The notes: generated by a model from the letters alone, not told the origin. A stretch of DNA of 64,000 bases from Achromobacter anxifer (GCF_903652925.1 NZ_CAHLAR010000019.1:1-64000), one strand, 5' to 3'; shown: positions 32,236-43,600, numbered from the stretch's first letter. Program-made: numbers and translations.

Positions 32236-33123
32236 ATGCAATGGACACTGGACCAGCTACGCCAATTCGTCGCCGCGGCGGAGTCCGGCTCGTTCTCGGC
32301 GGCGGCGCGGCGCCTGGGCCGGGCGCAGTCGGCGGTCAGCACCGCGGTGGCCCTGCTGGAAGCCGACCTGGGACTGGAGCTGTTTGACCGGTCGCGCCGC
32401 AACGCCACCCTGACGGCTGCAGGCGAGGTCATGCTGCAGGAGGCCCGCGAGCTGCTGCGCCAGGCCGGCGCGCTGGAGCAGCGCGCCTTGTCGTTCGCGG
32501 GCGGCCGCGAGGCGCGGCTTGCCATCGCGTTCGACGAAGGACTGCCCTATCTGGCGGTGGACGAACTGGTCAAGGAGCTGGCCGAAAGATATCCGGCGCT
32601 GGAGCTCACCCAGCTCAACGGCACCGCGACGGAGGTGGCGGACTATGTGGAGCAGGGCCGCGCCAGCCTGGCCTTTCATTTCGACCGGGGCGACCCCGGC
32701 AGCGCCTTCGCCCACCGCCACCTGGGCAACGTGGCCCAGGGCATCTTCGTGGCGCCCGGCCACCCGCTGGCCGCGCTGCCCGAGGTCCGCCGCAACGACC
32801 TGGCGCGGCACCGGCAACTGCTGATGCAGATGGATGAGGTGGAGCAGATGGTGCTCAGCCCCACGGTGTGGCGCGCCGACAGCAGCTACAACATTGCGGC
32901 CATGGCGGCCAATGGCGTGGGCTGGGCGATCCTGCCGCTGAACATCGGCGAATACGAGGGCTTCAGCAATCCGCTGGTCAGCGTGCGCTGCGCGGACCTG
33001 TTCCTGCCGATGCTGTCCGTGCGCACCCTATGGCTGCAGGGCGGCAGGTTGAGCGAGACGGAGCAGTGGATGCAGCGGCGCCTGGGACAGTTGTTGCGCA
33101 CGGGCACGCCCGCGCAGCCCTAG
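32236..33123 (+). CDS. LysR-family transcriptional regulator
   Basis: The product is 295 residues. The helix-turn-helix is clear (LRQFVAAAESGSFSAAARRLGR, AQSAVSTAVALLEADLG). The C-terminal domain has the usual two-lobed effector fold (AIAFDEGLPYLAVDEL; VAPGHPLAALPEV). It is divergent from the DHA2 exporter and starts 20 bases after the palindromic operator, so it is expected to repress itself and control the exporter. Confidence 0.87.
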   Translation: MQWTLDQLRQFVAAAESGSFSAAARRLGRAQSAVSTAVALLEADLGLELFDRSRRNATLTAAGEVMLQEARELLRQAGALEQRALSFAGGREARLAIAFDEGLPYLAVDELVKELAERYPALELTQLNGTATEVADYVEQGRASLAFHFDRGDPGSAFAHRHLGNVAQGIFVAPGHPLAALPEVRRNDLARHRQLLMQMDEVEQMVLSPTVWRADSSYNIAAMAANGVGWAILPLNIGEYEGFSNPLVSVRCADLFLPMLSVRTLWLQGGRLSETEQWMQRRLGQLLRTGTPAQP

Positions 33124-33131
33124 CCGTCCGC

Positions 33132-33818
33132 TCAGCTCAGCAGCGCGGCGACCAGGTCGCCGCCGGCGCGGCCGCCTTCCTTGAAGTCCAGCGCGGTCTG
33201 CACGTGCTCCAGGTGCGCATCCATCAGCGCGCAGGCGCGATCCGCGTCGCCGTTGCGGGCTGCCTCGATGAACGCCGCGTGCTCCTGCGAAGAGCAGCTG
33301 GCATCGTGCGAGCTCTGGTAAAGCATGGTGATCACGGCGCTGCGCGCCGACAGTTCGCGCAGCATGCCGGTCAGCACCGAATTGCCCACGGTCTCGGCCA
33401 GCAGGATGTGGAAGTGCCCCAGCAGGCGGTTGCGCTCCTGCACGTCGCTGCCGTCCAGCGCCTGGCGTTCGGCAGCCAGATGCGCGTCGATGCGGCGGTA
33501 GTCCGCCGCCGTGGCCCGCGCCACGAACTCGCGCGCCAGCGCCGCTTCCAGGATGCGCCGCACGGCATAGACCTCGCGGGCTTCGTTGGCATCCGGTTTG
33601 CTGACGAAGGCGCCCTTGTCCGGCACGATATTGATCAGCTTGTCCTTGGACAGCATCAGCAGCGCGGCGCGGATCTTGGTCCGGCTGACCTGGTAGACCC
33701 GCGCCAGCGCTTCCTCGCGCAGCCGCGTGCCCGGCGGCAACTTGTGCGCGACGATGGCCGCGGCGATTTCCTTGGCGATATCGTCGGCGCTGGGGTCGGG
33801 GCGGGCAGCCTGGGGCAT
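33132..33818 (-). CDS. GntR-family transcriptional regulator (FCD subfamily)
   Basis: The product is 228 residues. A winged helix at about residues 10-75 (LREEALARVYQVSRTKIRAALLML) is followed by an FCD domain with the metal-site histidines spread over LGHFHILLAETVGN, SQEHAAFIEAA and AHLEHV. It is convergent with the LysR gene, leaving only eight bases between stops. No obvious target lies beside it; the adjacent gene is the AT-rich T5orf172 gene. Ligand unknown. Confidence 0.87.
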   Translation of the reverse strand: MPQAARPDPSADDIAKEIAAAIVAHKLPPGTRLREEALARVYQVSRTKIRAALLMLSKDKLINIVPDKGAFVSKPDANEAREVYAVRRILEAALAREFVARATAADYRRIDAHLAAERQALDGSDVQERNRLLGHFHILLAETVGNSVLTGMLRELSARSAVITMLYQSSHDASCSSQEHAAFIEAARNGDADRACALMDAHLEHVQTALDFKEGGRAGGDLVAALLS

Positions 33819-33888
33819 GGGACGGGGAAGGGAGAACCGGGGCGGTCAGTCTAGCAAAATCCCAAGGGGCAGACGCCGTCCCATGAAT

Positions 33889-34560
33889 CTAGGGGCCTGC
33901 ACGCTTGTGTGGGTTGAGGCCAGGGTCATTGTTAATCTCGCGACATGCGGCATCGTGAAAGAGATCCGTGGTCATGATGATCGAATAGGGGTCCCATGTC
34001 TCGACGAATTTATCCGAGTTGGTGGAAGCTGGGTCAGTCGGACTGAAGTACTTGGTCGCGTGGGTGTCCCCTGAACAGAAGGCAAGATCGCTACGCTTGA
34101 TGGTTTGATCAACCAGAAAACTGCCGATCTCTTCTTCGCGAGTGATTTCAAGCCAGACTCGTTCTTGAGTTTGAACAATCCTGACATCCACGATTGTCGG
34201 GTCGAGCCATGCTTCATATTTTTCGGAGAGCTCCCGAAAAATGCTCTTCGCGCTATAGACGGATGTTGGTTCCTTGGGCGGAGATGAAAGTTCTTGAAGA
34301 TGTTGAATGGCAAGTCTGAGGGGATATCTGAAGAATTCCCGATTGCCCGTTACCCTGAAGTCCGACAAGCGCTCATGCAGTTTCTGTTCGAGTGTTTCAT
34401 GGTCTTCGGCGAACAGTTCAAATGCAACTTCGAACGGGGTAGGGACCCCCGTGGATTGCAACTCTCGTGCGCGAGCCTTGGCGTCGCGAAACGTCCGACC
34501 TACTTTGAGGAGACCGGGCATCGAAGTATTAATCAGGATGTAAACGTATCCAGCCGACAT
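33889..34560 (-). CDS. GIY-YIG/T5orf172-like protein, probably acquired by transfer
   Basis: The product is 223 residues from the ATG at 34560. The N-terminus has the T5orf172/MUG113 form of the GIY-YIG fold: YVYIL at residues 5-9, then LLKVGRT with the conserved Arg, then a helix with ELQSTGVP and FEVAFELFAEDHETLEQ. The C-terminal half matches nothing I recognise. ATGs at 34578 and 34596 are in frame; I chose 34560 because family members begin just before the first strand, but the binding site is poor for all three. Base composition is visibly AT-richer than on both sides (one 60-base line, 34081-34140, is 50% GC). Predicted nucleic-acid-binding or nicking protein, often phage- or island-borne. 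Confidence 0.65.
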   Translation of the reverse strand: MSAGYVYILINTSMPGLLKVGRTFRDAKARARELQSTGVPTPFEVAFELFAEDHETLEQKLHERLSDFRVTGNREFFRYPLRLAIQHLQELSSPPKEPTSVYSAKSIFRELSEKYEAWLDPTIVDVRIVQTQERVWLEITREEEIGSFLVDQTIKRSDLAFCSGDTHATKYFSPTDPASTNSDKFVETWDPYSIIMTTDLFHDAACREINNDPGLNPHKRAGP

Positions 34561-34666
34561 CTTTATTTTTGTCTCCATCAGGACCAAAGAGGACATGGCG
34601 ACTCAAACTATAAGTTCATCAGTCCTCGTTGGCTAATGTTGTGGCTTGGCTCCATGGCAGTTGTTA

Positions 34667-35890
34667 TCAGGCACTCTGGCGGCTTCTCGCAGCCCCGGCC
34701 AGCAGCGCAATCGTCGCGATCGCCAGGGGAATGAACGATACCCACAGCACCGTCGCCCAGTCGTAGGCCGCCAGCAGGCCGCCCGATGCGAAGGAGCCGA
34801 CCGCCATGGTGCCGAAGACGATGAAGTCGTTCAGGGACTGCACCTTGGTCTTTTCTTCGGGCCGGTGGCATTCCAGCACCAGCGCCGACGCGCCCACGAA
34901 GCCGAAGTTCCAGCCCAGGCCCAGCAGGATCAGGGTCAGCCAGAAATGGGCCACGTCGATGCCGGTCAGCCCGATGGCCGCGGACAGGCCGGTGAGCAGC
35001 AGCCCGGCCGTGACGATGCGTCCCGCGCCGAAGCGCGTGATCAGACGGCCCGTGAAGAAGCTGGGGCCGTACATCGCGATGACGTGCCATTGCAGGCCCA
35101 GGTTGGCGCTTTCCTGGGAGTGGCCGCAAAGATGCATGGCGAGCGGCGCGGCCGTCATGAGGAAGTTCATCAGCATGTAGGAGACCGCGCCGCAGATGAC
35201 CGCGGTGACGAAGCGCGGCTGGCGCGCGATCAGCGCCAGCGGGCGTCCGCGCGCGGCCTCGGCGGCGCTGGGCATGGGCAGGCGTACACCCAGCAGGACC
35301 AGCGCCGACGCCGCGGCAACGGCGGCCTGCACCAGGTAGGTTGCCGCGAACATGTGCGCGGGCCACAGATACATGGTGTACGTGACGAGCTGCGGGCCGA
35401 CCACGCCGGCCAGCACGCCGCCGCCCATCACGAAGGAGAGGGCGCGGGCGCGGCGCGCCGGGGTCACGCCATCGGCGGCCGCGAAGCGGAACGACAGCAC
35501 CACTGCGGCATAGGCGCCGCCGAAGAAAGTGCCCAGGCAGAACAGCCAGAACGAACTCAGCACGATGGCAGCTGCGGCCAGCAGGCCCACCAGCACGCCG
35601 CAGCCCGTTCCCGTGAGGAACGCGGCGCGGCGGCCATGGCGTCGCGCGATGGCCCCGGCGGGGAGAATGCAGGCGGCCATGCCGACCACGAAGATGGAGA
35701 TCGGCAGCGTGGCAAGCGTCTTGTCCGGCGCCAGCATGTCGCCGACGATTGCGCCCGTGGCGTAGACCACGACGGCGTTGGCGCCGGCCAGCGCCTGGGC
35801 GATCGTCAGCCTGGCGATGTTGCCGCGCTGCGTCTGCGGCGAAAGTTCAGCGCTGGGCGCCGCCGATGGCGCCGGTGTTGATGCGGACAA
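34667..35890 (-). CDS. MFS transporter (12-helix)
   Basis: The product is 407 residues with about 12 transmembrane helices. Motif A-like GAIARRHGRRAAF follows the second helix. The start is a TTG at 35890 with GAGGAG six bases upstream; no better ATG exists nearby. It probably exports or imports a small molecule; the sequence does not tell which. It lies downstream of, and co-oriented with, a LysR gene (35945-36835) whose stop is 54 bases upstream. Confidence 0.82.
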   Translation of the reverse strand: MSASTPAPSAAPSAELSPQTQRGNIARLTIAQALAGANAVVVYATGAIVGDMLAPDKTLATLPISIFVVGMAACILPAGAIARRHGRRAAFLTGTGCGVLVGLLAAAAIVLSSFWLFCLGTFFGGAYAAVVLSFRFAAADGVTPARRARALSFVMGGGVLAGVVGPQLVTYTMYLWPAHMFAATYLVQAAVAAASALVLLGVRLPMPSAAEAARGRPLALIARQPRFVTAVICGAVSYMLMNFLMTAAPLAMHLCGHSQESANLGLQWHVIAMYGPSFFTGRLITRFGAGRIVTAGLLLTGLSAAIGLTGIDVAHFWLTLILLGLGWNFGFVGASALVLECHRPEEKTKVQSLNDFIVFGTMAVGSFASGGLLAAYDWATVLWVSFIPLAIATIALLAGAARSRQSA

Positions 35891-35944
35891 GAGGGTCTCC
35901 TCGATGATTGCGGGTTCTAGTTGGTATGGGTATTCGGCACGGGA

Positions 35945-36835
35945 CTATTTCGCCTGGCGGGTGAACCTGTGCACCATGAAGTCCACGAAGGTCGTGAGCT
36001 TGGGCAGGGCCTTGCGGTCCTTGGGATACAGCAGCGTGATCGGCCTGGCGGCCGGCCACGCGGGCTGCAGGATGGGGACCAGCCTGCCGGCGCGCACGTC
36101 CTCTGCCAACAGCAGCTCGGGCTGCAGCACGATGCCGAACCCGGCCAGGGCGGCCTGTCGCAGCGCCTGGCCATTGTTTGACACGAAGCGGCCGGCGGGG
36201 TAGGCGCCGCCGCCTTCTTCCGAGTTCAGGCGCCAGCCGGTGCGGCGGTTCCAGTATGAAAAATCCAGGCATTGATGACGCGCAAGGTCGCCCGCGGTCT
36301 CGGGCGTGCCATGGCGTTCGAGGTAGGCCGGCGAGGCGCAGATGATCATCTGATAGCGGCCGATCTTGCGTGCGACCAGGCCCGAATCGGCGGGTTCGCC
36401 GATGCGCACCGCCAGGTCGTAGCGCGAGGCGACGACGTCCTCGACGGCGTCGCTCAGCGCCAGGTCCACGCTGACGTCGGGATACTCGGACAGGTAGTCC
36501 GCGATTGCCGGCGCCAGCGCGAAGGAACCGAAGGTCACGGTGGAGGTGATGCGCAGGTGGCCGCGCGGCGCCGCGCGCATGGCTTCGGCGCCTTGCTCGG
36601 CATCGCGTATGTCCGAAAGGATCACCTTGCAGCGCGCGAAATAAGCCTGGCCGGCCTCGGTCAGACTTTGGCGGCGGGTCGTCCGGTTCATCAGCCTCAG
36701 CCCCAACCGCGCCTCCAGTCCCTTGATGTGCTTGGCCGCCATGGCGGGCGACATCTCGTGCAGTGCCGCCGCGGCCGTCAGGCTGCCCAGTTCCACGACC
36801 GCCACAAAGACTTCCATGCTGAGCAAGCGGTCCAT
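35945..36835 (-). CDS. LysR-family transcriptional regulator
   Basis: The product is 296 residues. The helix-turn-helix is typical (MEVFVAVVELGSLTAAAALHEM, SPAMAAKHIKGLEARLG). The effector domain belongs to the CrgA/DsdC-like group (LRITSTVTFGSFALAPAIADYL; DLAVRIGEPADSGLVARKIG). It is divergent from the SDR gene at 36969 and upstream of the MFS gene, so it may control either or both. Confidence 0.87.
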   Translation of the reverse strand: MDRLLSMEVFVAVVELGSLTAAAALHEMSPAMAAKHIKGLEARLGLRLMNRTTRRQSLTEAGQAYFARCKVILSDIRDAEQGAEAMRAAPRGHLRITSTVTFGSFALAPAIADYLSEYPDVSVDLALSDAVEDVVASRYDLAVRIGEPADSGLVARKIGRYQMIICASPAYLERHGTPETAGDLARHQCLDFSYWNRRTGWRLNSEEGGGAYPAGRFVSNNGQALRQAALAGFGIVLQPELLLAEDVRAGRLVPILQPAWPAARPITLLYPKDRKALPKLTTFVDFMVHRFTRQAK

Positions 36836-36968
36836 GAATTACGCACCCTGAGTGTGAAGTGATCCCACCATTTTAGGATTTTTCGCGCGGGCTCCCTTGG
36901 TCAGAATGCGTGCAAGCGCTGGCGTTGCCGCCGGCGCATCCCACAACACGAACGCATCGGAGTACTTC

Positions 36969-37565
36969 ATGAAAATCATCCTCATCGGCGCCACGGGCAC
37001 CATCGGCCGCGCAGTCGCGCAAGAACTGGGCCAGCGCCACGACGTCATCGCCGTGGGCAAGTCCCGCGGCGATCTGCAGGTCGACGTGACCCGCAGCGAC
37101 AGCATCCGCGCCCTGTTCGAGCGCGTGGGCAAGGTGGATGCCATCGTCTCCACCACGGGCAGCCTGCACTTCGGCCCGTTGGCGGAAATGACGGCCGAGC
37201 AGTTCAAGATCGGCCTGCACGACAAGCTGCTGGGCCAGGTGGACCTGGCGCTTATCGGCCAGCACCATGTCAACGAAGGCGGCTCCATCACGCTCACCAG
37301 CGGCATCGTCAGCGACGAGCCGATCCGCTACGGCGCCAACGCGTCGGCCGTCAACATGGCCATCGACGGTTTCGTGCGCGGCGCCGCCGTGGAACTGCGT
37401 GGCGTGCGCATCAATTCCGTCAGCCCCACGGTCCTGACGGAATCGCTGGAAAGCTACGGCCCGTACTTCCAGGGCTTCGAATCCGCGCCCGCCAGCCGCG
37501 TGGCGCTGGCCTACAGCCGCAGCGTCGAAGGCGCGCAGACGGGGCGTGTGTTCCGGGTTTGGTGA
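36969..37565 (+). CDS. Short-chain dehydrogenase-like protein lacking the classical Tyr-Lys pair
   Basis: The product is 198 residues. The NAD(P)-binding motif GATGTIGRAVAQEL is present at about residues 7-20. SGIVSDEPIRYGANASAVNMAI occupies the active-site region, and the Tyr there is followed by GANA, not by xxxK. It therefore lacks the usual YxxxK and may bind nucleotide without the classical reaction, or use another residue. It matches a small family of about 200-residue SDRs with this change. ATG at 36969. It is divergent from a LysR gene and followed by a strong terminator. Confidence 0.8.
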   Translation: MKIILIGATGTIGRAVAQELGQRHDVIAVGKSRGDLQVDVTRSDSIRALFERVGKVDAIVSTTGSLHFGPLAEMTAEQFKIGLHDKLLGQVDLALIGQHHVNEGGSITLTSGIVSDEPIRYGANASAVNMAIDGFVRGAAVELRGVRINSVSPTVLTESLESYGPYFQGFESAPASRVALAYSRSVEGAQTGRVFRVW

Positions 37566-37603
37566 TCGTGGGCGGGCGCTGATTCACCACGCCATGCCAA
37601 AAG

Positions 37604-37634
37604 AAAGCCCGCGGCGCTTGGCGCCGCGGGCTTT
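37604..37634. terminator. Bidirectional terminator between convergent SDR and autotransporter genes
   Basis: AAAGCCCGCGGCGC, loop TTG, GCGCCGCGGGCTTT: a perfect 14-bp stem with A residues on the left and T residues on the right. It serves both converging genes (stops at 37565 and 37676). Confidence 0.88.
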
Positions 37635-37675
37635 GCTGAGCAGGCGGGCGGATTACCCGGCCCGCGGGATGACGC

Positions 37676-40600
37676 TTACCAAAGCACCTTCAAGCCCACC
37701 GAACCCTGCAGCCCGGTCTTGACGCGGCTGTCGCCGCTGTTGGCCCAGAGCCTGCCCACGTCGCCGTAGAGGCTGGTGCTTTTGGTCAGCTGCAGCATCG
37801 CGCCCACCGCCAGTTCGGTGGACGTGTAGCCGCCCTTGGCGCGGATGTCGGTGGTGCCGGCGGGGGCGCTGAAGCGGGCCACGTCGGTCGTGCTGCTGGA
37901 GGTGTAGAGGTTGACGCGGGCGAAGGGCTGCAGCACGCTGCCGCCGATGCTATAGCTGCCCTTGACGCGCGCGCCCAGACGCAAGGTCCAGTCGTCGTCC
38001 GCGTCGTTCTTCACCTTGGCCAGGCTGAGCGTGGTGTCGTCCAGGTTCAGCTTGCGGTAGATGAGCTGCGCTTGCGGCTCCAGCTGCCAGCTGCCCGCCA
38101 GGTCGAAGGGCGTGCCCACTTCCAGCGAGGCCAGCCAACCGTGGCCCTTGGTGGTGGCGCCGGCGCCGGTGTCCGCGGTGCGCAGGCTGCTGCGGTAGTC
38201 CGCGCCCTGGATCACGGCGTCGGCGTACAGGCCCGAGTCGTGCTGCCAGGTGCCGTACAGGCCGACATAGCGCCCGCGCAGGTTGTTGTAGCCCGCGTAA
38301 TTGCGTTCCATGCCGCTGGAGAAGCCGCGCACGCCCATGTCGCCGTTCAGTTGGCCCACGTACAGGCCCGCCTTGAAGTTGCGATTGGCGTACACGTCCA
38401 CGCCGGCCTGGAAGCCGGTCAGGTGGCCGCTGCTTTCCGGATTGACCGTGCCTTGCTGCGTGATGGTGGGCGCGGTGCGCAGTACCCGGGCCCAGGCGCG
38501 GCGGCTCGGGTCCTGGCCGATGGCGTCGGCGGCGGCGTCATCGCCCATGCGCGTGCGCATGTCGCCCAGCATCGTCATGTCGGCCTGGCGCAGTTGCGCG
38601 GGCAGGGACGACAGCAGCGGCACTTCCTGACGATAGGCCGGGGCGGTCGGAGTGCCGGGATCGGGATTGGGACCCACCTGCGTATTGGTGGAGTGCAGCG
38701 CCGCGCCCTGTGCCGTCTGGGTCAGGCGGTACTCGTAGGCGCCGGCGTCCACATGGCCGCCCGCCAGGGTGAAGCTGCCGGGCTGCAGGCTTGCTCCGTT
38801 TTCCGTGCCGATGACTTCGATGCCCTTGGCGCCGGTTTGCGCGCCTAGGCCGCCGGCATTGGTGATCAGCACGCTGGTGCTGCCGCTGGCGATGGCGCCG
38901 GTGCCGCTCAGCAGCAGCTTGTCGGTGGCGCTGCCGTCCGCGCCGAGCACGGTGGAAACGCCGAGCTTGCCATTGTTGCCGACGTAGGGGCCGGTGACCT
39001 TGAGCACGGCGCCCGGCGTGCTGCCGCCGAGATTGACCGCGCCGCTGTTGTTCAGGCTGGCCACGGTCTGGCTGTAGCCCGCCAGGTCCAGCACCGAGCC
39101 GCTGGCCACGGTGTGGGCCGAGGCGCTGCTGAAGGTGTAGGCGGCGCCGGCCTTGAGCGTGCCCTGCGCAACGTCGGTCGCGCCGGTGTAGGTGTTGCCT
39201 GCGCTGGTCAGCGTCAGGACGCCGCTACCCTGCTTGGTGAGGAAGCCGCCGCCGGTGATGGCGCCGGCCCAGGTGGCCGCGTTGGCGTCGGTGTCGATGA
39301 CCGGGTCGTTCGTGCCCGTCATGGCCAGGTTGTTGGCGATGGTCATGCCGTTGGCGATCAGGCTGATGACGGTGCCGTCGTCCATGAACAGCGTGCCGCT
39401 GCCCAGGCCTTGCGCATGGCCCAGGCCGATGGTGCCTTGCTTGAGCTGCACGCCGCCGGAGAAGGTGCTGGCGCCGGTCAGCGCGAGTGCGCCAGCGCCG
39501 GTTTTGACCACGGTACCGTCGCCCACGATGAGGCCGCTGTAGCTGGAGAGCAGGCCCGCGGCGATGTTGGTGGTCAGGTTTGCGCCGCCCAGCGCCACGG
39601 TGCCGGCGCCGTTCAGGCTGCTGGCTTGCAGCGCGTTGCCGTTGAGATCCAGCGTGGCGCCCGACAGCACCTGATAGGCGGTGCCTTGGACCAGTGCCGT
39701 CGCCGAGCCCGCGCGCAGCGTGCCGTCCGCGACCAGCGTGCCGCCGGTATAGCTGTTGGCGCCGGTCAGGATCTGCGTGCCCGTGCCTTGCTTGACCAGG
39801 GCGCCCGTGCCGATGACCGAACCGCCGAAGACGCCGTCGGCCGAGCCGCCCGCCAGCAGGGAGTTGGCTCCCATTTTGATGTTGCCGGCGCCCGCCAGGG
39901 TGCCGAACACCTGGGCGCCTTGACCTGCAGACAGGTCGAAGGTGGCGCCGCGGGCGACGGTCACGATGCCGGTGGCTGCGAGGCTGCTGGCCGCGCTCAG
40001 CGCCAGCGTGCCGCCGTTGACGTAGGTGCCGCCGGTGTAGGTGTGGGTGCCATTGAGTGTCAGCGTGCTGGTGCCGTTCTTGGTCAGGCTGCCCACGCCT
40101 GAGATGTTGCCGTTGAGCCTAAGGTCGTGGCTGCCTTGCACGGTGAGGCCGGAGTTCAAGGTGATGTTGTTCGCGAGCGCGAGCGCCTGAGTCGCGTCCA
40201 GCGTGGCGGCGCCGCCCACCGTCAGCGTGCCGTAACCCAGCGAGGAGTTGTTGCCGACGATCAGGCCGCCCGCGTTGAGGAGGGTACCCCCCTCGTAAGT
40301 GTTGGTGCCGTTGAGGGTCAGGCTGCCCGCGCCATTCTTGATCAGGCCGCCGGCCCCGCTGACGGTGCCGTTCAAGTTCATGGCATTGGAACCGGCGATC
40401 GACAGCGCGCCGTTCAGCGCGACGTTATTGCGCACGGTGACTGCCGTGTTGCTGTCCAGCGTGGTGCCGTTGACAGTGGTCAGCAGGCCGTTGCCCAAGG
40501 CCTTGTCGTTGCCCAGCACCAGCGTGCCGCCGTTGAGCGCCGTGCCGCCCGTATAGCCGTTGGACGAGTTGAGCACCAGCGTGCCGGCGTCGAGCTTGGC

Positions 40601-43600
40601 CAATGTGGCGCTGCCGGTGAGCGGGGCGTTGATGGTCGCCGTCACGCCCGGGTCGACGCGCACCGAGGCGTAGCCCTGACCGCCGTTGGCCAGGTTGAGC
40701 GATCCCAGCGAGCCGCGCTCCAGGACATAGCCGTCGGTCATGAACTGCATGCCCGTCGCGCTTTGCGCGCCGGCGACGGTGACCGTCCCCGCGGCGCCCT
40801 GGAAAACCGCGAAGTTGCCGGCCCAGGACCGGTTCGCGCTGCCGTCGACGCCGGTCCAGTTGCTGTTGGCGCCGTTCCAGGTGCCGCTGCCGCCTTCAAT
40901 CACGCCGTTGCCCGCGGATTGCGAGCCGTCCCAGAACTGCACGGTGACGTTAGGGGCGGCAACCAGCAGGTTGATCTGGTTGGCGACGGCGGTCTGCAGC
41001 GTCAGGTCGGCCGCTTGCACGCCGCCGGGGACGTTGCCGAACCGCATGCCGGTGTCGGTCAGGCTGCCGCCATAGTTCATGAGCCGGTACACGCCGGTGC
41101 CGAAGCCGCCGGCGTCGCTGACATTGAGCGTGCCGCCCAGGGTCAGGTTGCCGCCCACGTTCACCAAGGCAGTGCCGCCGCCGAGCGCGGGGGCGCCCAG
41201 GCTGGCATTCACGATCGAGTTGCCGTCCAGCTGCAGGCTGCCGACCGACAGGGTGTAGCCATCCGTCAATTTCAGGTTGGCGCCGCCCATGATCGTCACG
41301 TCGCCGGCGATGCTGCCGGTTCCGCCCAGAGTGGCGCCGCTGAACACTTGCACATTGCTGCTGGCGAGCGAGCCGTCGACCCACAGGCTGCCGGCGTTGA
41401 CGGACGTCGCCCCGCTCAGCGCGTTGGCGCCGGAAAGAACCAGCGATCCCGCCCCGGCCTTGTTCAGCCAACCCTTGCCGTTGAGCTGGCCGCCGAAGTA
41501 GCTGTTGGCCCCGTTGGCGCCGACGGTCAGGATGTTTCCGTTCGAGACCGTGACCGCGCCGTTGCCGTTCAGGCTGCCCAGGCGGGCCAGATTGGTGATG
41601 AACAGATTGGCGCCGGCGGCCACGTTCGCGGTGGCATTCTGGCCCAGCGCATTGATGCCCACGGTGGTCAGGCTGCCGCTGCGCAGATCGATCGTGCCGC
41701 TGAAGCTGTTGCTGTCGCCGGTGAGCGAGAGGTTGTCCGCTCCGCTCTTGCGCAGCGTGCCGTTGCCGCTGATCAGGCCGTCCAGGATCAGGCTGTTGTT
41801 GCCCGCCATGGTGAGCGTGCCGCCGACATTGACGTCGTTGCCCAGGCGCATCGGACCGGCGGTATCCAGTGCCGAGTTGCCCATGACGTTCAGCATGCCG
41901 GTGCCCAGCGCCGAGGCGTTGCCCAGGTTCAAGTTGCCGGCATTGATCGTGGTGCCTCCGCTGTGGCGGTTTTCGCCATTCAGGGTAAGCTGGCCGGCGC
42001 CGTTCTTGATCAGCTCTTGGTAACCGTCGATGGTGCCGTTCAGGGTGAGGTCGTTGCTGCCGCCCAAGGTCAGGGCGGCGCTCAATTGCACGTTGTTGGC
42101 CAGCGTCACCGCGCGGCTGGAGTCCAGGGTGGCCGCATTGCGCACGGTCAGCGTGCCCTCGCCGAGCGCGGTGTCCTGGCCCACGTTCAGGTTGCCCCCC
42201 GACAGGGTGACGCCGCCCTGGAAGGCGTTGTTGCCGTTGAGCGTCAGTCTGCCCGCGCCGCGCTTGGTCAGGCCGCCTATGCCGTTGACCAGGCCATTCA
42301 AGGTGAGGTCCTGGCTGCCGAGGAGGTTCAGGTCGCCCGCCAGGTTGACCGTGTTGCCCAGGCTCAGGGCCAGGCTGCTGTCCAACTGCGTGCCGGAAGC
42401 GGCGTTCAGGGTGCTGAGGCCTAGCGGATTGTTGGAGGCCAGCACCAGTTTGCCGTCGTTCAGCGCCATCGTGCCAGCAAAGTAGTTGTCGCCGGCCAGG
42501 GTCAGGGTACCACCGCCGTTCTTGTTCAGGCTGCTGCCGACGATGTTGCCCTTCAGGGTCAGGTCATTGCTGCCGGCCAGGTTCAACTGGCCCTCGGCAA
42601 CGATCATGTTGGTCAGCGTAACGGCCTTGTTGTTGTCCAGCGTGGTGCCGTCGGCAGCCGTCAGGATCTCCGTGCCCAGCGCGCTGTCGCTGCCGGCCAC
42701 CAGCGTGCCGCCCGCCAGCTCGGTGCCGCCGGTGTAGCCGTTGGCGCCGTTGAGCACCAGGGTGCCTTGGTCCAGCTTCTGGAGGGTGCCAGTCCCATTG
42801 ACGGGCAGGTTGAGCGTCGCGGTGACGTTCGGATCGACCCGGACGATGAATCTGCCGCCCTGGTAGGGATTGACCGCATAGAGGGAGCCATCGACGCCGC
42901 TCTCCAACTTGTATCCATCGGTCATGAACTGCATGCCGTCGACGGTCCGTTCGCCATTTACGGTCACGGTGCCGGTCTGGCCTTGGAAGACGGCGAACTG
43001 GCTGGCCCAGCTCTGGCTGAGTGTGCCGTCGTAATTGCTCCAGTTGGTGCTGCTAGCGTTGCCCCACACGCCGCTGCCGCCTTGGACGGTGCCGCTGGGG
43101 AACATACTGGCGCCATTCCAGAATTGCACGTTCCGGTTCGGCGAGGAAACTACCAGGTTGACCTCACCTACGCTGGCGAGCTGGATGCCCAGGGTTGACC
43201 CGATCAAGGCGGCCGGCAGCGGGCCGTAGTTGAGGAGGTTGTTCGTCATGGCGCCGGAGTATTCGAACAGGCGGTAGACGCCTGTGCCCAGACCGCCGGC
43301 ATCGGTGATGTTCAGCTTGCCGTCCAGGGTCAGGTTGCCGTTGCTTTTGAACAGCGGAGTATTGCCGGTGAACGGACTAGCCAGCGCGACATCGACGTTG
43401 GCGTTCGGCGTGAGAGTGATCGTGCCCGCGGTCAGCGTGCGGCCGCTGGCGCCGGCCAGGTGGCCGTTGTCGGCTACGGTCAGCAAGCCGTTGATCATGC
43501 CGCCGCCGCTCACGGTGCCGCCGGCCTGGACGGCGACACCGGTGTTGTTCAAGGCGCCGCTGACTTTCAGGGTGCCGGCTGTGACGGTGACAGGGCCGTT

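Noticed and set aside
34570-34580. CCATCAGGACC shared with the leader at 9401-9411
   Set aside because: Only 11 bases match and the surroundings differ; a chance match is likely.
40127-42424. Plus-strand frame of 765 codons opposite the autotransporter
   Set aside because: The repeat structure of the autotransporter keeps the antisense frame open; the translation is Val/Gln/Ala-rich with no domain or start signal.
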